Of a stretch of DNA of 64,000 bases, positions 16,656 to 26,500 are shown piece by piece (positions within the stretch are counted from its first letter, which is position 1; the number at the start of each line of letters is the position of its first letter). The stretch comes from G965229615 sp965229615. GTDB taxonomy: Bacteria > Pseudomonadota > Alphaproteobacteria > Rickettsiales > Midichloriaceae. The notes below the pieces were generated by a model that was given only the letters and a program-made list of their open reading frames with translations, was not told the DNA's origin and did no database searches. Location: assembly GCA_965229615.1 (NCBI GenBank), contig OZ245890.1, forward strand, positions 62,001-126,000. The letters are read 5' to 3'. Both the position numbers and the translations under genes were made by a program.

Positions 16656-17768
16656 TTGCTGCAAGGAATACCAACATACTTCAGGAGTATTTTTGTTAGT
16701 TTGTGCAAAACTGTGTTTGTTACAACCTCACTGTTAGTAATTCTGGTTTGGGTGACACAAATAAACACTATCATCGGTTTGGGTGCTAACACAAGTGGTT
16801 TGTATCTTGATATCTTAAGCACATGTTTATACCTTGTACCTTATATAGTTTTTACAACATTACCGATTGGTGTTTTTACTAGTGTTATGACGCTCATATA
16901 CAAGTATAGAAAAACCATGTTAGTATTAGCATTACAAAACTGCGGTATAAGCCCTGCAAAGATTAGTTTTCCATTTTATTGTATGGCACTTATCGCAATT
17001 AGTTTTCATTATATAATTGATTTCTATGTCGTGCCATATTCATATCATGAGTTTAGGTCAATGCAACTGGTGCTCAAACAGAATTATATGACAAATTTAA
17101 TAGAGAATGGTAAAATGATAAATAGTATACATGGCTTTACTATATATGTTGATGAAAAAATAGATGATCATAACTTTAGAGGTATTTTTATATCAGATAA
17201 TAGAAAAAAGACAAGTGATAGGATATTTACAGCCAAAACTGCACAGCTTGTACAAGAGGATAATGAGATTATGCTTACACTATATAATGGTATATATATA
17301 CAGAATGGCGTTGATGATGCGGTCAATACACTCAAATTCGACTCATATTCATTAACTATAACACTGGATCATAGTATGAGTAATACCAGTAGACGCAAGG
17401 AGGCAAATGAAATGACATTGAGTGAAATGATGCAAATTGACAGCATTAGCAATGCAAATTATGACAGAATCAGGGCAAGTATGCATCAAAGGATAGTATG
17501 GCCATTGTTTTCTTTGCCACTAACTTGGATTTGCTTATATGTTGAGTGGTTGTACTACTATAGTGAGTATAGAAAGAACAATACTATGAAGCCATTTATT
17601 ATTACAATATTAGTGGCTCTGATTGTTATTTGCAGCAACTTCATACTCAAGAGCATCAGTGTCAAACTAGGTACTCTAGGGATTGTTTTAACGTATTTTA
17701 ATGCAATTTTTTTGTTGCCAATAATTGTTTGGGTGTTAAAATCATCTACTGAAATCAATATGAAGTAA
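16656..17768 (+). CDS. lptF: LptF/LptG-family permease (LPS export)
   Basis: 370 residues, a YjgP/YjgQ family membrane protein. Three transmembrane helices at the N-terminus (about 13-120), a periplasmic beta-jellyroll region (about 130-270) and three at the C-terminus. LptF/G with LptB2 extract LPS from the inner membrane. Of the two paralogues it resembles LptF more, but that is a soft call. The start is TTG at 16656, nine bases after the rnc stop, so rnc and lptF are likely cotranscribed. Presence suggests that this bacterium keeps LPS or a related lipid. Confidence 0.75.
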   Translation: MLQGIPTYFRSIFVSLCKTVFVTTSLLVILVWVTQINTIIGLGANTSGLYLDILSTCLYLVPYIVFTTLPIGVFTSVMTLIYKYRKTMLVLALQNCGISPAKISFPFYCMALIAISFHYIIDFYVVPYSYHEFRSMQLVLKQNYMTNLIENGKMINSIHGFTIYVDEKIDDHNFRGIFISDNRKKTSDRIFTAKTAQLVQEDNEIMLTLYNGIYIQNGVDDAVNTLKFDSYSLTITLDHSMSNTSRRKEANEMTLSEMMQIDSISNANYDRIRASMHQRIVWPLFSLPLTWICLYVEWLYYYSEYRKNNTMKPFIITILVALIVICSNFILKSISVKLGTLGIVLTYFNAIFLLPIIVWVLKSSTEINMK

Positions 17769-17816
17769 TGTATGCAACCAAAAATCTTAATATTCATAGC
17801 ACTATATTAACTTAGC

Positions 17817-18395
17817 ATGGCAAATGGCATAGCTACTCTTATCAGAAAATTACCAACTTACGCTTCTGATATAAAAATAAATTTAGAGAAAATATTTTTA
17901 AATAATAATCAATATCTTGCCCAAGAGGCGCTGTATTCAGTTGCATTGAGTGTAGGATATGCACTGAAACATGAGTATATACTTAATCACATACGTGCTG
18001 ATGCCAAAACTGTTTTAGAAAATGTTGATGCTACAGCATGCAAGATAGCTGTTATTATCATGCGAATGAATAACATGTTCTATAACTTTCGTAGCATGGC
18101 TAATGATGATGAGATAATTAGCATAGAATCAGGCCTGTCAATGCTTTCATTACAAGACACTGGCACTGACACTGCAATATTCGAGATGTGTTGTTTAGCA
18201 GTATCAATAGTCAATAAATGCGAGCATTGCATTACCGTTCATAAAAATAAACTTTTAAGAAGAAATATAAGTAGAGAAGCGATGGTTGAAATAGCAAGAG
18301 TTGCTTCAGTTCTAGCTGCAGCAATGGAAGCCATGGAGATAGAACGTCTCAGGAGTTATGATTTTGTTTTGAGAGATGCAAGTATGGACGAATGA
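17817..18395 (+). CDS. AhpD-like alkylhydroperoxidase (carboxymuconolactone decarboxylase fold)
   Basis: 192 residues, all-helical. The redox motif KCEHCITVHKNKL gives C135, C138 and H142, matching the AhpD C-x-x-C-x-x-x-H centre, with the upstream Glu region also present. Such proteins reduce peroxides or recycle AhpC-type peroxiredoxins through lipoylated partners; a 2-Cys peroxiredoxin is encoded at about 34 kb and LipB at the window start. It lies 48 bases after lptF. Good family match; physiological partner unproven. Confidence 0.82.
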   Translation: MANGIATLIRKLPTYASDIKINLEKIFLNNNQYLAQEALYSVALSVGYALKHEYILNHIRADAKTVLENVDATACKIAVIIMRMNNMFYNFRSMANDDEIISIESGLSMLSLQDTGTDTAIFEMCCLAVSIVNKCEHCITVHKNKLLRRNISREAMVEIARVASVLAAAMEAMEIERLRSYDFVLRDASMDE

Positions 18396-18397
18396 AT

Positions 18398-18880
18398 TTA
18401 ACTTCCATTCATATCCCATTCATTGTGCAGCTTATTCATCTTATCTCTTGTTCGTTGCTTTTTATTCTGTAGTACACTCATATAACATACTGTTAATATT
18501 TTAGGTAACAAGAAGCAGATGAGTAGGCCTAGGATACTGCAGCTATATATTGCTAGTATCGTACTTCTTGTCATTAGGACGTCAAGCACACTATATGCAT
18601 CACGATAGTTGAACGCCTTCAAGGCATCTGGCAAATACACCATCAAACCAGAGATATTACACATACAAACCACTAGTGAATAAAATCTATTGCTTGATCT
18701 ATCTGCGACCATCGTTAGGATGGATGGTAATAACAAAAAGGAGCACACATTAAAGACCCTCATTGAAATCAACGAGAAGTAAAATGCAGTCGCTATGATT
18801 ACTAGTGTTAACACACCTAAAACAGTTTTGATAACTACCGGCACACTTCCAGTAACAGTGTCATTATGTAGTTGTATCAT
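18398..18880 (-). CDS. Small multi-pass membrane protein, unknown function
   Basis: 160 residues with four predicted transmembrane segments (about 15-38, 42-58, 65-82 and 106-130) and a basic C-terminal tail rich in K and R. It converges on the AhpD-like gene with two bases between the stops. No family recognised; small membrane proteins of this type are common in Rickettsiales. Confidence 0.6.
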   Translation of the reverse strand: MIQLHNDTVTGSVPVVIKTVLGVLTLVIIATAFYFSLISMRVFNVCSFLLLPSILTMVADRSSNRFYSLVVCMCNISGLMVYLPDALKAFNYRDAYSVLDVLMTRSTILAIYSCSILGLLICFLLPKILTVCYMSVLQNKKQRTRDKMNKLHNEWDMNGS

Positions 18881-18969
18881 TTAGCATATATTAAATGGTT
18901 TCATTTCATATCAAATGTACTATTTTATTTTGACAACTGCAATTGTTTCGATGATGAATGAAGAATTTT

Positions 18970-19045
18970 TGGTGGAGACAAACGGATTCGAACCGATGAC
19001 CCTCTGCTTGCAAAGCAGATGCTCTACCAACTGAGCTATGTCCCC
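18970..19045 (-). tRNA. tRNA-Ala (anticodon TGC)
   Basis: 76 nt with encoded CCA. Acceptor GGGGACA/TGTCTCC contains the G3:U70 pair that marks alanine tRNAs; anticodon loop TTTGCAA; T arm GGTTCGAATCC. Last of a three-tRNA minus-strand cluster. Confidence 0.97.
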
Positions 19046-19069
19046 GCTGTTGGTGGAAAAAAAATTTTG

Positions 19070-19154
19070 TGGTGCGGATAGAGGGACTTGAACCCCCACG
19101 CCTCGCGGCGCTAGGACCTAAACCTAGTGCGTCTGCCAATTCCGCCACATCCGC
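19070..19154 (-). tRNA. tRNA-Leu (anticodon TAG)
   Basis: 85 nt with encoded CCA and the long variable arm of class II tRNAs (GCGCCGCGAGGCGT region). Acceptor GCGGATG/TATCCGC; anticodon loop TTTAGGT. Middle gene of the His-Leu-Ala cluster, 24 bases before tRNA-Ala. Confidence 0.96.
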
Positions 19155-19171
19155 GTATGAGCGTTTCAATC

Positions 19172-19249
19172 TGGGGCGAACAACGAGGATTGAACCCGCG
19201 ACCTCAAGTGCCACAAACTTGCGCTCTAACCAACTGAGCTATGTCCGCC
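19172..19249 (-). tRNA. tRNA-His (anticodon GTG) with encoded G-1
   Basis: Acceptor GCGGACA/TGTTCGC, discriminator C73 and encoded CCA. The base before position 1 is G, so the G-1:C73 identity pair is encoded. Anticodon loop TTTGTGG. Many alphaproteobacteria have lost this pair; retention fits Rickettsiales. First gene of the cluster, 17 bases upstream of tRNA-Leu. Confidence 0.95.
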
Positions 19250-19268
19250 GTAATGATGAGTCACATCA

Positions 19269-19339
19269 CACTGCATGATTGTGCAGTGCAACGATGCGTC
19301 GTCATAGGACACTGTATCATAAAGTTTTATCTGTTACAA
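19269..19339 (-). promoter_or_regulatory. Promoter and leader hairpin of the His-Leu-Ala tRNA cluster
   Basis: Minus strand: -35 TTGTAA (19334-19339), 17-base spacer, -10 TACAGT (19311-19316). A perfect 7-base-arm hairpin CACTGCA/TGCAGTG follows at 19269-19288 in the presumed leader, which could serve in 5' processing. Confidence 0.5.
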
Positions 19340-19492
19340 TGCATATTTTAGCAATATTGCCTTTTTAATTTTATACTTGTCATATGATGTTGTATTTTCC
19401 CATACAATTATTGAGTTCATTTTTCACATCATTCTGCAACTCACACTACTAACTAGAGTCTTCTACTATATATTAAGAATATGATCAAACAA

Positions 19493-20962
19493 TCATAAAT
19501 ATTTGAACATAGCGGCCCTTTCTAAAACATGGCCAACACGCAGTACAGCTTCTTCATCATAATGTCTGCCTATTACCTGTAAACCAAGTGGTAATCCATC
19601 ATTTGAGCATAATCCAACAGGTACAGACATAGTTGGTAAACCAGCTAAACTTGCAGGTATTGTGAATATATCATTTAAATACATCTGTACAGGGTCCTTT
19701 TGTGGTGTGTCTATTGCAAAGGCTGTTGATGGTGTTGTCGGGGCAAGTATGACATCAATATTTTTAAAAACCTTTTGGAAATCATCATAAACCAGTCTTC
19801 TGATCTGTTGTGCCTTGATGTAATAAGCGCCGTAGGCTGCAGCTGATAACACATATGTACCTATTAATAAACGCCTTTTAACTTCACAACCAAACCCCAC
19901 TGCTCGGGTTTCTGCAATCATTTCATGTATGGTTTGTCCAGGTCTCACAATTCTTAGACCATACCTTACACCATCATACCGTGCTAAATTTGACGATGCT
20001 TCAGCTGGTGCAATAACATAATATACAGGAAGTGCATGTTTTGTATTTGGTAAACTAATATCAATTATTTCTGCTCCTGCATCCCTCAACCAAGCTTTGC
20101 CTTGATTCCAATAATCCATGATTGATTTTGGTATACCATCAACAACATACTCTTGAGGAATACCTATACGCATGCCCTTCACACCCTTTTCCAATAAACC
20201 AGACCAATCAGGAACAGATATGTTAGCAGATGTTGAATCCTTAGGATCATAACCACATATTGCTTGTAATACTATTGCTGCATCCTTTACAGACCTAGCA
20301 AATGGACCGGCCTGATCAAGAGAGCTAGAAAATGCAACCATTCCCCAACGGGAGCATCTTCCATAGGTTGGTTTGATGCCAACTATCCCACAAAATGATG
20401 CTGGTTGTCTAATTGAACCACCAGTATCACTTCCAAGTGATGCCATACACATTTTTGCAGCAACTGCAGCAGCAGATCCACCTGATGAGCCACCTGGCAC
20501 TAAATCAGTTTTTGGATCAACTTTTGAACGCCATGGATTTTTCACACTACCATAGTAACTCGTTATGTTGGCTGATCCCATTGCAAATTCATCCATATTC
20601 GTTTTACCAACACATATACCACCATTTGCATATAGCAATGATGTTACAGTGGATTCATATTGTGGTACAAATCCTTCTAGGATGCGTGATCCTGCAGTTG
20701 TTTGGATACCATTTGTACAAAACAGATCCTTCACACCAATTGGTATCCCTTCTATTATTCCTGCTGTATTATTTTTCACCCTCTCATCGGATTTTTGTGC
20801 TTGTTTCAAAGCCAACTCCGGTGTTGGTAATATGAATGCATTTAGATTCTTATGTTGTTCGATTGCATCTATATGAGCCTGTACTAATTCAACACATGAT
20901 ATTTTTTTACTCCTAATAAGCTCTGTTGCTTCTGCAATTGATAAATCTGTGAGTTTTGCCAT
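19493..20962 (-). CDS. gatA: Glutamyl/aspartyl-tRNA amidotransferase subunit A
   Basis: Amidase subunit that frees ammonia from glutamine for conversion of Glu-tRNA-Gln and Asp-tRNA-Asn. The 489-residue length is normal. The Ser-cisSer-Lys triad is visible: GIPIGVKDLFC (Lys), GGSSGGSAAAVAAK (cis-Ser), GSDTGGSIRQPAS (nucleophile Ser). It starts six bases after the gatB stop, so the two are one operon. Order is B then A, and no gatC precedes it; the common arrangement is gatC-gatA-gatB. Confidence 0.96.
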   Translation of the reverse strand: MAKLTDLSIAEATELIRSKKISCVELVQAHIDAIEQHKNLNAFILPTPELALKQAQKSDERVKNNTAGIIEGIPIGVKDLFCTNGIQTTAGSRILEGFVPQYESTVTSLLYANGGICVGKTNMDEFAMGSANITSYYGSVKNPWRSKVDPKTDLVPGGSSGGSAAAVAAKMCMASLGSDTGGSIRQPASFCGIVGIKPTYGRCSRWGMVAFSSSLDQAGPFARSVKDAAIVLQAICGYDPKDSTSANISVPDWSGLLEKGVKGMRIGIPQEYVVDGIPKSIMDYWNQGKAWLRDAGAEIIDISLPNTKHALPVYYVIAPAEASSNLARYDGVRYGLRIVRPGQTIHEMIAETRAVGFGCEVKRRLLIGTYVLSAAAYGAYYIKAQQIRRLVYDDFQKVFKNIDVILAPTTPSTAFAIDTPQKDPVQMYLNDIFTIPASLAGLPTMSVPVGLCSNDGLPLGLQVIGRHYDEEAVLRVGHVLERAAMFKYL

Positions 20963-20968
20963 ATTTTT

Positions 20969-22528
20969 TTACTTGTTACTATTTAATTTTTCCTGCAAAA
21001 TATCGTTCAAAACCTTAGGATTTGCTTGACCTTTTGTTTTTTGCATGACTTGACCAACAAAAAACGGAAACAATCTATCTTTACCACCTCTATATTCAGC
21101 TACTTTATCTGGATTATTTTGCAATACATCTAATACTATACTTTCTATTGCACTACTGTCGCTAAGTTGTACTAAATTATCTTCTTTTATGATTACTTCA
21201 GGATTTTTACCTGTTTCAAACATCTTTTCGAATATTTGCTTTGCTATTTTTCCTGATATTTTTCCATCGTTTATCAAGCACACCAATGTTGCCAAATTCT
21301 CAGGGGATACTGGTGAATTCACTATTTCTAATTTTGCCTTGTTTAATTTTCCGAACAATTCTGCTGTGATCCAATTTGCCGCCATCTTGGGATTACTTTG
21401 ACTTGCAACTGCTTCAAAATATGCCGCTATATCGCGATCAGCAACAAGTACATTTGCATCATATTTAGTTAGCCCATATTCATTTATATATCTGCTTGTC
21501 TTTTGATCGGGTAATTCAGGTAATGATGCTCTGATTTTCTCAATATATTCCCGTGTGAGTACTAGAGGCAATAGATCGGGATCAGGAAAATATCTATAAT
21601 CGGTTGCATCCTCTTTTGAGCGCATATTTCTTGTTTCGCATGCCTCTGCATCAAATAATCTAGTTTCTTGTACTATTGCTTCACCATCTTCTAACGCATG
21701 CACCTGTCTCTCAGCCTCATGATTAATTGCTCTCATTATATTTTTAATTGAATTGACATTCTTTATCTCAACTCTTGTTCCAAACTGTGCACTGCCTGCA
21801 AGTCTCACGGATACATTTGCATCACAACGCATTGAACCTTTCTCCATATCACCATCGCAAGTACCCAAATAACGTAGGATAGAACGCAACTTTTTTAGGA
21901 ATTCAGCTACTTCTTCTGCTGATCGCATGTCTGGTTCTGTTACTATTTCCATCAATGCTATGCCAGATCTATTGAGGTCAATGAAACTCTCAGTTGGATT
22001 TTGATCATGTATACTTTTACCTGCATCTTGTTCAAGATGTATTCTGGTTATACCAACTTCTTTCATTGAGCCATCTGACATATCGAGTTGCATTACTCCA
22101 TTGCCAACAATTGGGTGTGAAAACTGTGATATCTGATACCCTTGTGGTAAATCAGGATAAAAGTAATTTTTTCTATCAAACACTGAACATAAATTTATTT
22201 CAGCGTTTAATCCTAATCCGCTTCTAACAGCCTGTTCTACACATTTTTCATTTAAAACTGGTAGCATACCAGGCATGCCAACATCAACAAGTGATATATT
22301 TGTGTTTGGAAGTGCATCGAAGTTAGTTGCACTATTGGAAAACAACTTACTATTTGAAATAATCTGTGCATGTATCTCTAGACCTATCACTATCTCCCAT
22401 CTGTTACCTGATGGACTGATAATATATGCTTGTTTTGGCAGATTTCGTTTTGTATCTGTTGATACCATATCGGTATTGCCATGCGATATCTTGTTGTGTA
22501 TATGTTGCATAGATGTTTGTAATGCCAT
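20969..22528 (-). CDS. gatB: Glutamyl/aspartyl-tRNA amidotransferase subunit B
   Basis: Kinase/transamidase subunit that activates the misacylated tRNA. Signatures: WEIVIGLEIHAQI, NYFYPDLPQGYQISQF, GSMRCDANVSVR, and a C-terminal helical YqeY-like tail ending in VGQVMQKTKGQANPKV. At 519 residues it is longer than usual because of about 40 extra N-terminal residues before the conserved start; ATGs at residues 7 and 21 are possible alternatives. First gene of the gatB-gatA pair. Confidence 0.95.
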   Translation of the reverse strand: MALQTSMQHIHNKISHGNTDMVSTDTKRNLPKQAYIISPSGNRWEIVIGLEIHAQIISNSKLFSNSATNFDALPNTNISLVDVGMPGMLPVLNEKCVEQAVRSGLGLNAEINLCSVFDRKNYFYPDLPQGYQISQFSHPIVGNGVMQLDMSDGSMKEVGITRIHLEQDAGKSIHDQNPTESFIDLNRSGIALMEIVTEPDMRSAEEVAEFLKKLRSILRYLGTCDGDMEKGSMRCDANVSVRLAGSAQFGTRVEIKNVNSIKNIMRAINHEAERQVHALEDGEAIVQETRLFDAEACETRNMRSKEDATDYRYFPDPDLLPLVLTREYIEKIRASLPELPDQKTSRYINEYGLTKYDANVLVADRDIAAYFEAVASQSNPKMAANWITAELFGKLNKAKLEIVNSPVSPENLATLVCLINDGKISGKIAKQIFEKMFETGKNPEVIIKEDNLVQLSDSSAIESIVLDVLQNNPDKVAEYRGGKDRLFPFFVGQVMQKTKGQANPKVLNDILQEKLNSNK

Positions 22529-22607
22529 TCTAGTGTTTATCTTTGTTATATGAGGAATATAATGTAAAGCAATATGTTTATAATTGATTCTTCACTCAAA
22601 AGCAGTT

Positions 22608-23369
22608 CTAATGATGAATAAGAGTGAATATTTCATAACCCGATTCAGTAACACCAATAGTATGTTCAAATTGTGCTGAAAGAGATCTATCACGTGTTAC
22701 AACCGTCCACCCATCACTTAGTAGTTTGCCATGATATTCACCAGCATTGACCATTGGTTCGACTGTAAAAAACATACCAGGTTTTATGATCACATCACAT
22801 TGTGGATCATTGTAGTGTACAACATTTGGTGCGCAATGAAATGTTTTTCCTATACCATGTCCGCAATAATCTCTAACAATTGAATAGCCATTTTTTTCTA
22901 CATGCTGCTGAATTGCCTTGCCAATATTCCTTAGTGGAGTACCAGGTGCAATCCGTTCTATCCCTAACATCATGGCTTCATATGTAACTTGTACTAATCT
23001 CTTTGCCTTTATCGATACCTTCTCTCCGACCAAATACATTTTACTAGTATCACCATGCCACCCATCAATTATTACTGTCACATCTATATTAACTATATCA
23101 CCATCCATAAGCTTTTTATCACTTGGAATGCCGTGGCATATTACATGATTGACAGATGTACATATTGATTTTGGAAAGCCTTTGTAATTCAGTGGTGCAG
23201 GTATTCCTCCTTTTGCTAATATTATTTCATGACATAAGTCATTCAAGTAGTTTGTTGTTACACCTGGTTTCACATATTCTTCTATCGCAATCAGCACTTC
23301 CGCTGCTGCCTTCCCTGCATGTCTCATACCAATAAAATCATCCTTTTGATGTATTACAATGTCTTGCAT
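22608..23369 (-). CDS. map: Type I methionine aminopeptidase
   Basis: Removes the initiator methionine from nascent proteins. 253 residues with the dinuclear-metal ligands in the expected places: HGDTSKMYLVG and DIVNIDVT (two Asp), CGHGIGKTFH (His), FFTVEPMV (Glu) and the final SAQFEHTIGVTE (Glu). The Cys-rich N-terminal extension of type Ib/c is absent. It lies 79 bases upstream of gatB on the same strand. Confidence 0.95.
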   Translation of the reverse strand: MQDIVIHQKDDFIGMRHAGKAAAEVLIAIEEYVKPGVTTNYLNDLCHEIILAKGGIPAPLNYKGFPKSICTSVNHVICHGIPSDKKLMDGDIVNIDVTVIIDGWHGDTSKMYLVGEKVSIKAKRLVQVTYEAMMLGIERIAPGTPLRNIGKAIQQHVEKNGYSIVRDYCGHGIGKTFHCAPNVVHYNDPQCDVIIKPGMFFTVEPMVNAGEYHGKLLSDGWTVVTRDRSLSAQFEHTIGVTESGYEIFTLIHH

Positions 23370-23503
23370 ACTAATTTTTTTTGCGTTTTTCCAGTAACAG
23401 TTAATAATTATTAATATTACATGTTTTCCATTACATCAATAAAAGCTATACAAGAATAGATAAGATAAGCAATATAAACAGTACGACTATATCATTTGAT
23501 ATT

Positions 23504-26500
23504 ATGACAGATAAGCAGTTACACTTACTACACAACCTTTTGTTTGAAGATTTATATAGTGCTGATGGTATCAGAAACATCGACAAATATTTTTTAGACG
23601 AATTAGAGCAGAAGTCACATGAGCTACATGATAAATTGCTCAGTGCTAGAAGAAATCATAGTATAATGCATAAACTTCAACAATCAGAGCTCATTATTGC
23701 ATTGGCACCATATCTAGAAGATTTTATTGTTAAACTCTTTGATGTTCATGAGGCAATGGATCGGTATAGAGATCTAGAGAAGAATTTATCCATTGTACAG
23801 CAATGTAACAAGCACTTCATACAGAAAGATATAGCAAAAATTACTGTTGGTAGGGCAATGATCAATGAAATCGAAAAGAGCATCACCTTGACGATAACAG
23901 CTCTACGTCTGGATGGCATTGAGATACCAGACAAGTTAAAATTGAAGCATGATGAGCTGATGCTACTAGAAATACAGTTGGCTGAAAGTTTCATGGAATG
24001 GTATAGCAAGGAAAATATTGTTGGAGCAGTAGATGATGATGTTATACATCAAAAGACCATGTTACAACATGCAAGAACATATTCACTATGGGCATTACAC
24101 TGTGATGATGGTAAAATGTTTCATCGCAATGGATGTTTATTTCTAGTACCACAAAGGCTTGATCATGAAAATCTTATTCCACATCTTGTAAGAAGCAATA
24201 CATCACATGCCAGTACTAGTAGTGAGATTAAACTTACAAGTATAAGGGATATATGGCAGCTTTCATCTGAAATATCAGTGCCATACGTTAGGAGTGCTTT
24301 CATTCCATTTTTATATGCAACAACTGTTCTCACAAATAGCAGCAGCATCATAAGAAAATATAATAACCGCATGATCAAGATTGCTAAAAAAAATGTTTTA
24401 CAAAAGCCAATTTACTTGAGTATTGACACAAAATATTTTAGAAAAAGAAAAGGTTTTTGTCTAAATGATGATGCTGTATCATTGTCAAATACAATACATG
24501 AGGTGAAATACTGTTTATATTGCCATAATCGTGATAAAGACAGTTGTTCTCATGGCATGAAATTAAACCAAGATGAGTATAAAGAAAATGCATTGAAAAA
24601 CAAACTGCATGGCTGTCCTTTGTCGGAGAAGATATCAGAAATGAACTGGCTCAAAGCTCATGGTTTTAGCATAAGTGCTCTTGCAACAGTTGTTATTGAC
24701 AATCCAATGGTTGCAGCAACTGGACATAGGATATGCAATGACTGTATGAAGGCATGTATTTTTCAGAAGCAAAAACCAGTTGATATACCGTTGGTAGAAA
24801 CACAGTTACTACAAGATGTGCTGGGACTGCCGTGGGGGTTTGAGATATATAGTTTGCTTACGAGATGGAATCCACTTAACTTTGCTAGTCCATGGCTCAA
24901 ACACATAGGTAAACATAAGGTGTTGGTGGTGGGATTAGGACCAGCTGGCTTCACTCTTGCACATTATCTCTTAAACGCTGGAGTTAATGTTGTAGCTGTT
25001 GATGGTTTAAAAATTGAACCATTACCTCCTCACCTGTCAGGTATTACAATCGATGGAAAAAGGCAGAAGTTCACACCAATCCATAGCATAGATGAAGTAT
25101 TTGAAGACTTATCTGAAAGAAAGCCAAGTGGTTTTGGTGGTGTAATGGAATATGGTATCACTGTTCGCTGGGATAAAAATATGTTGAATGTAATACGTCT
25201 TTTGCTTGAAAGAAGAAGGAATTTCAGAATGTATGGTGGTATTAGATTTGGCAGTAATATCCACTATGATTTCTGTCAAAATGAAGGATTTGATCACATA
25301 GCACTTGCTGTTGGTGCAGGACAGCCAAATGTTCCAGAAATTCCAAATGTTCTAGTGAAGGGAGTGCGCATGGCATCAGACTTTTTGATGTCATTACAGC
25401 TTAGTGGTGCTTATAGGTATGATAACATCACACCATTGCAAGTTCGTATGCCAATCGTTGTCATAGGTGCTGGTCTTACTGCAGTGGATAGTGCAACAGA
25501 GGCTATACAGTATTATATGGTGCAGGTTGAAAAGTTCTTACAACAATATGAAATGCTAGGAGTGCAGTGGTTCAATACACTAGAGGGCGAAGATAGGGAG
25601 ATTGCAATAGAGTTTATAAAACATGGCAGACAATTGAGAGAAAATCCACACATGCAGCATACTCTATTACAACGCTGGGGGGGAGTAACAGTATTATATC
25701 GTGGAAAAATACAGGATTCACCAGCATATAGAGTTAATCATGAAGAGTTAAGTAAGGCTTTCGAGGAAGGCATCAAATTCATAGAGAATGGAGTGCCACA
25801 ATCAATCAGGGTGGATCGAAATGGTAATTGTGCTGGTATTTCGTATTCAATTAAAGGCAGCGTGAAAAAATCATTTATCTATGCAAAATCAATAATTATT
25901 GCGACGGGTACGCATCCAAACACTACACTTGCTTATGAGGACTCAAGATTGGCGTGTGGTGATGGTATTCCAAGTAACAATGGCACTGAAAGAAATTTGT
26001 ATAAAAAAATTCCTGTGAGTTATTTTGGTGATGCGAATCCAAAATATAATGGCAGTGTTGTCAAGGCCATGGCCAGTGCTAAGGATGGTTATAAAAAAAT
26101 AGTGGATAGCATAACAAATCTTGCACCAAATAATCCATCCATAGCCAGTGTGTTCTTCTCACATTTGGATGATTTGATGTTGTGCAGAATCAAACATGTG
26201 AAACGTTTGACACATAATGCAATTGAAGTGATAGTGCACGCCCCATTGCCTGCCATGAATTTCAAACCAGGACAGTTTTTTCGCTTGCAAAAATATGAAT
26301 CGCATATTGTTAAGCAGCAAGATACAAAGTTCCATCCTACCATGGAGGGAATAGCGTTAACTGGTGCTTCTGTCGATCGAAAAAATGGATTGATATCACT
26401 TGTTGTGCTTGAAATGGGTGTCTCATCGAAGTTATGTAATACCTTACTGCCGGAAGAAAGTGTTGTGTTGATGGGACCAACTGGTGAGGGAACAACCATA

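Noticed and set aside
18906..18969. Terminator after the tRNA cluster
   Set aside because: An imperfect palindrome near ACAATTGCAGTTGT is present, but it is not followed by a T run on the minus strand.
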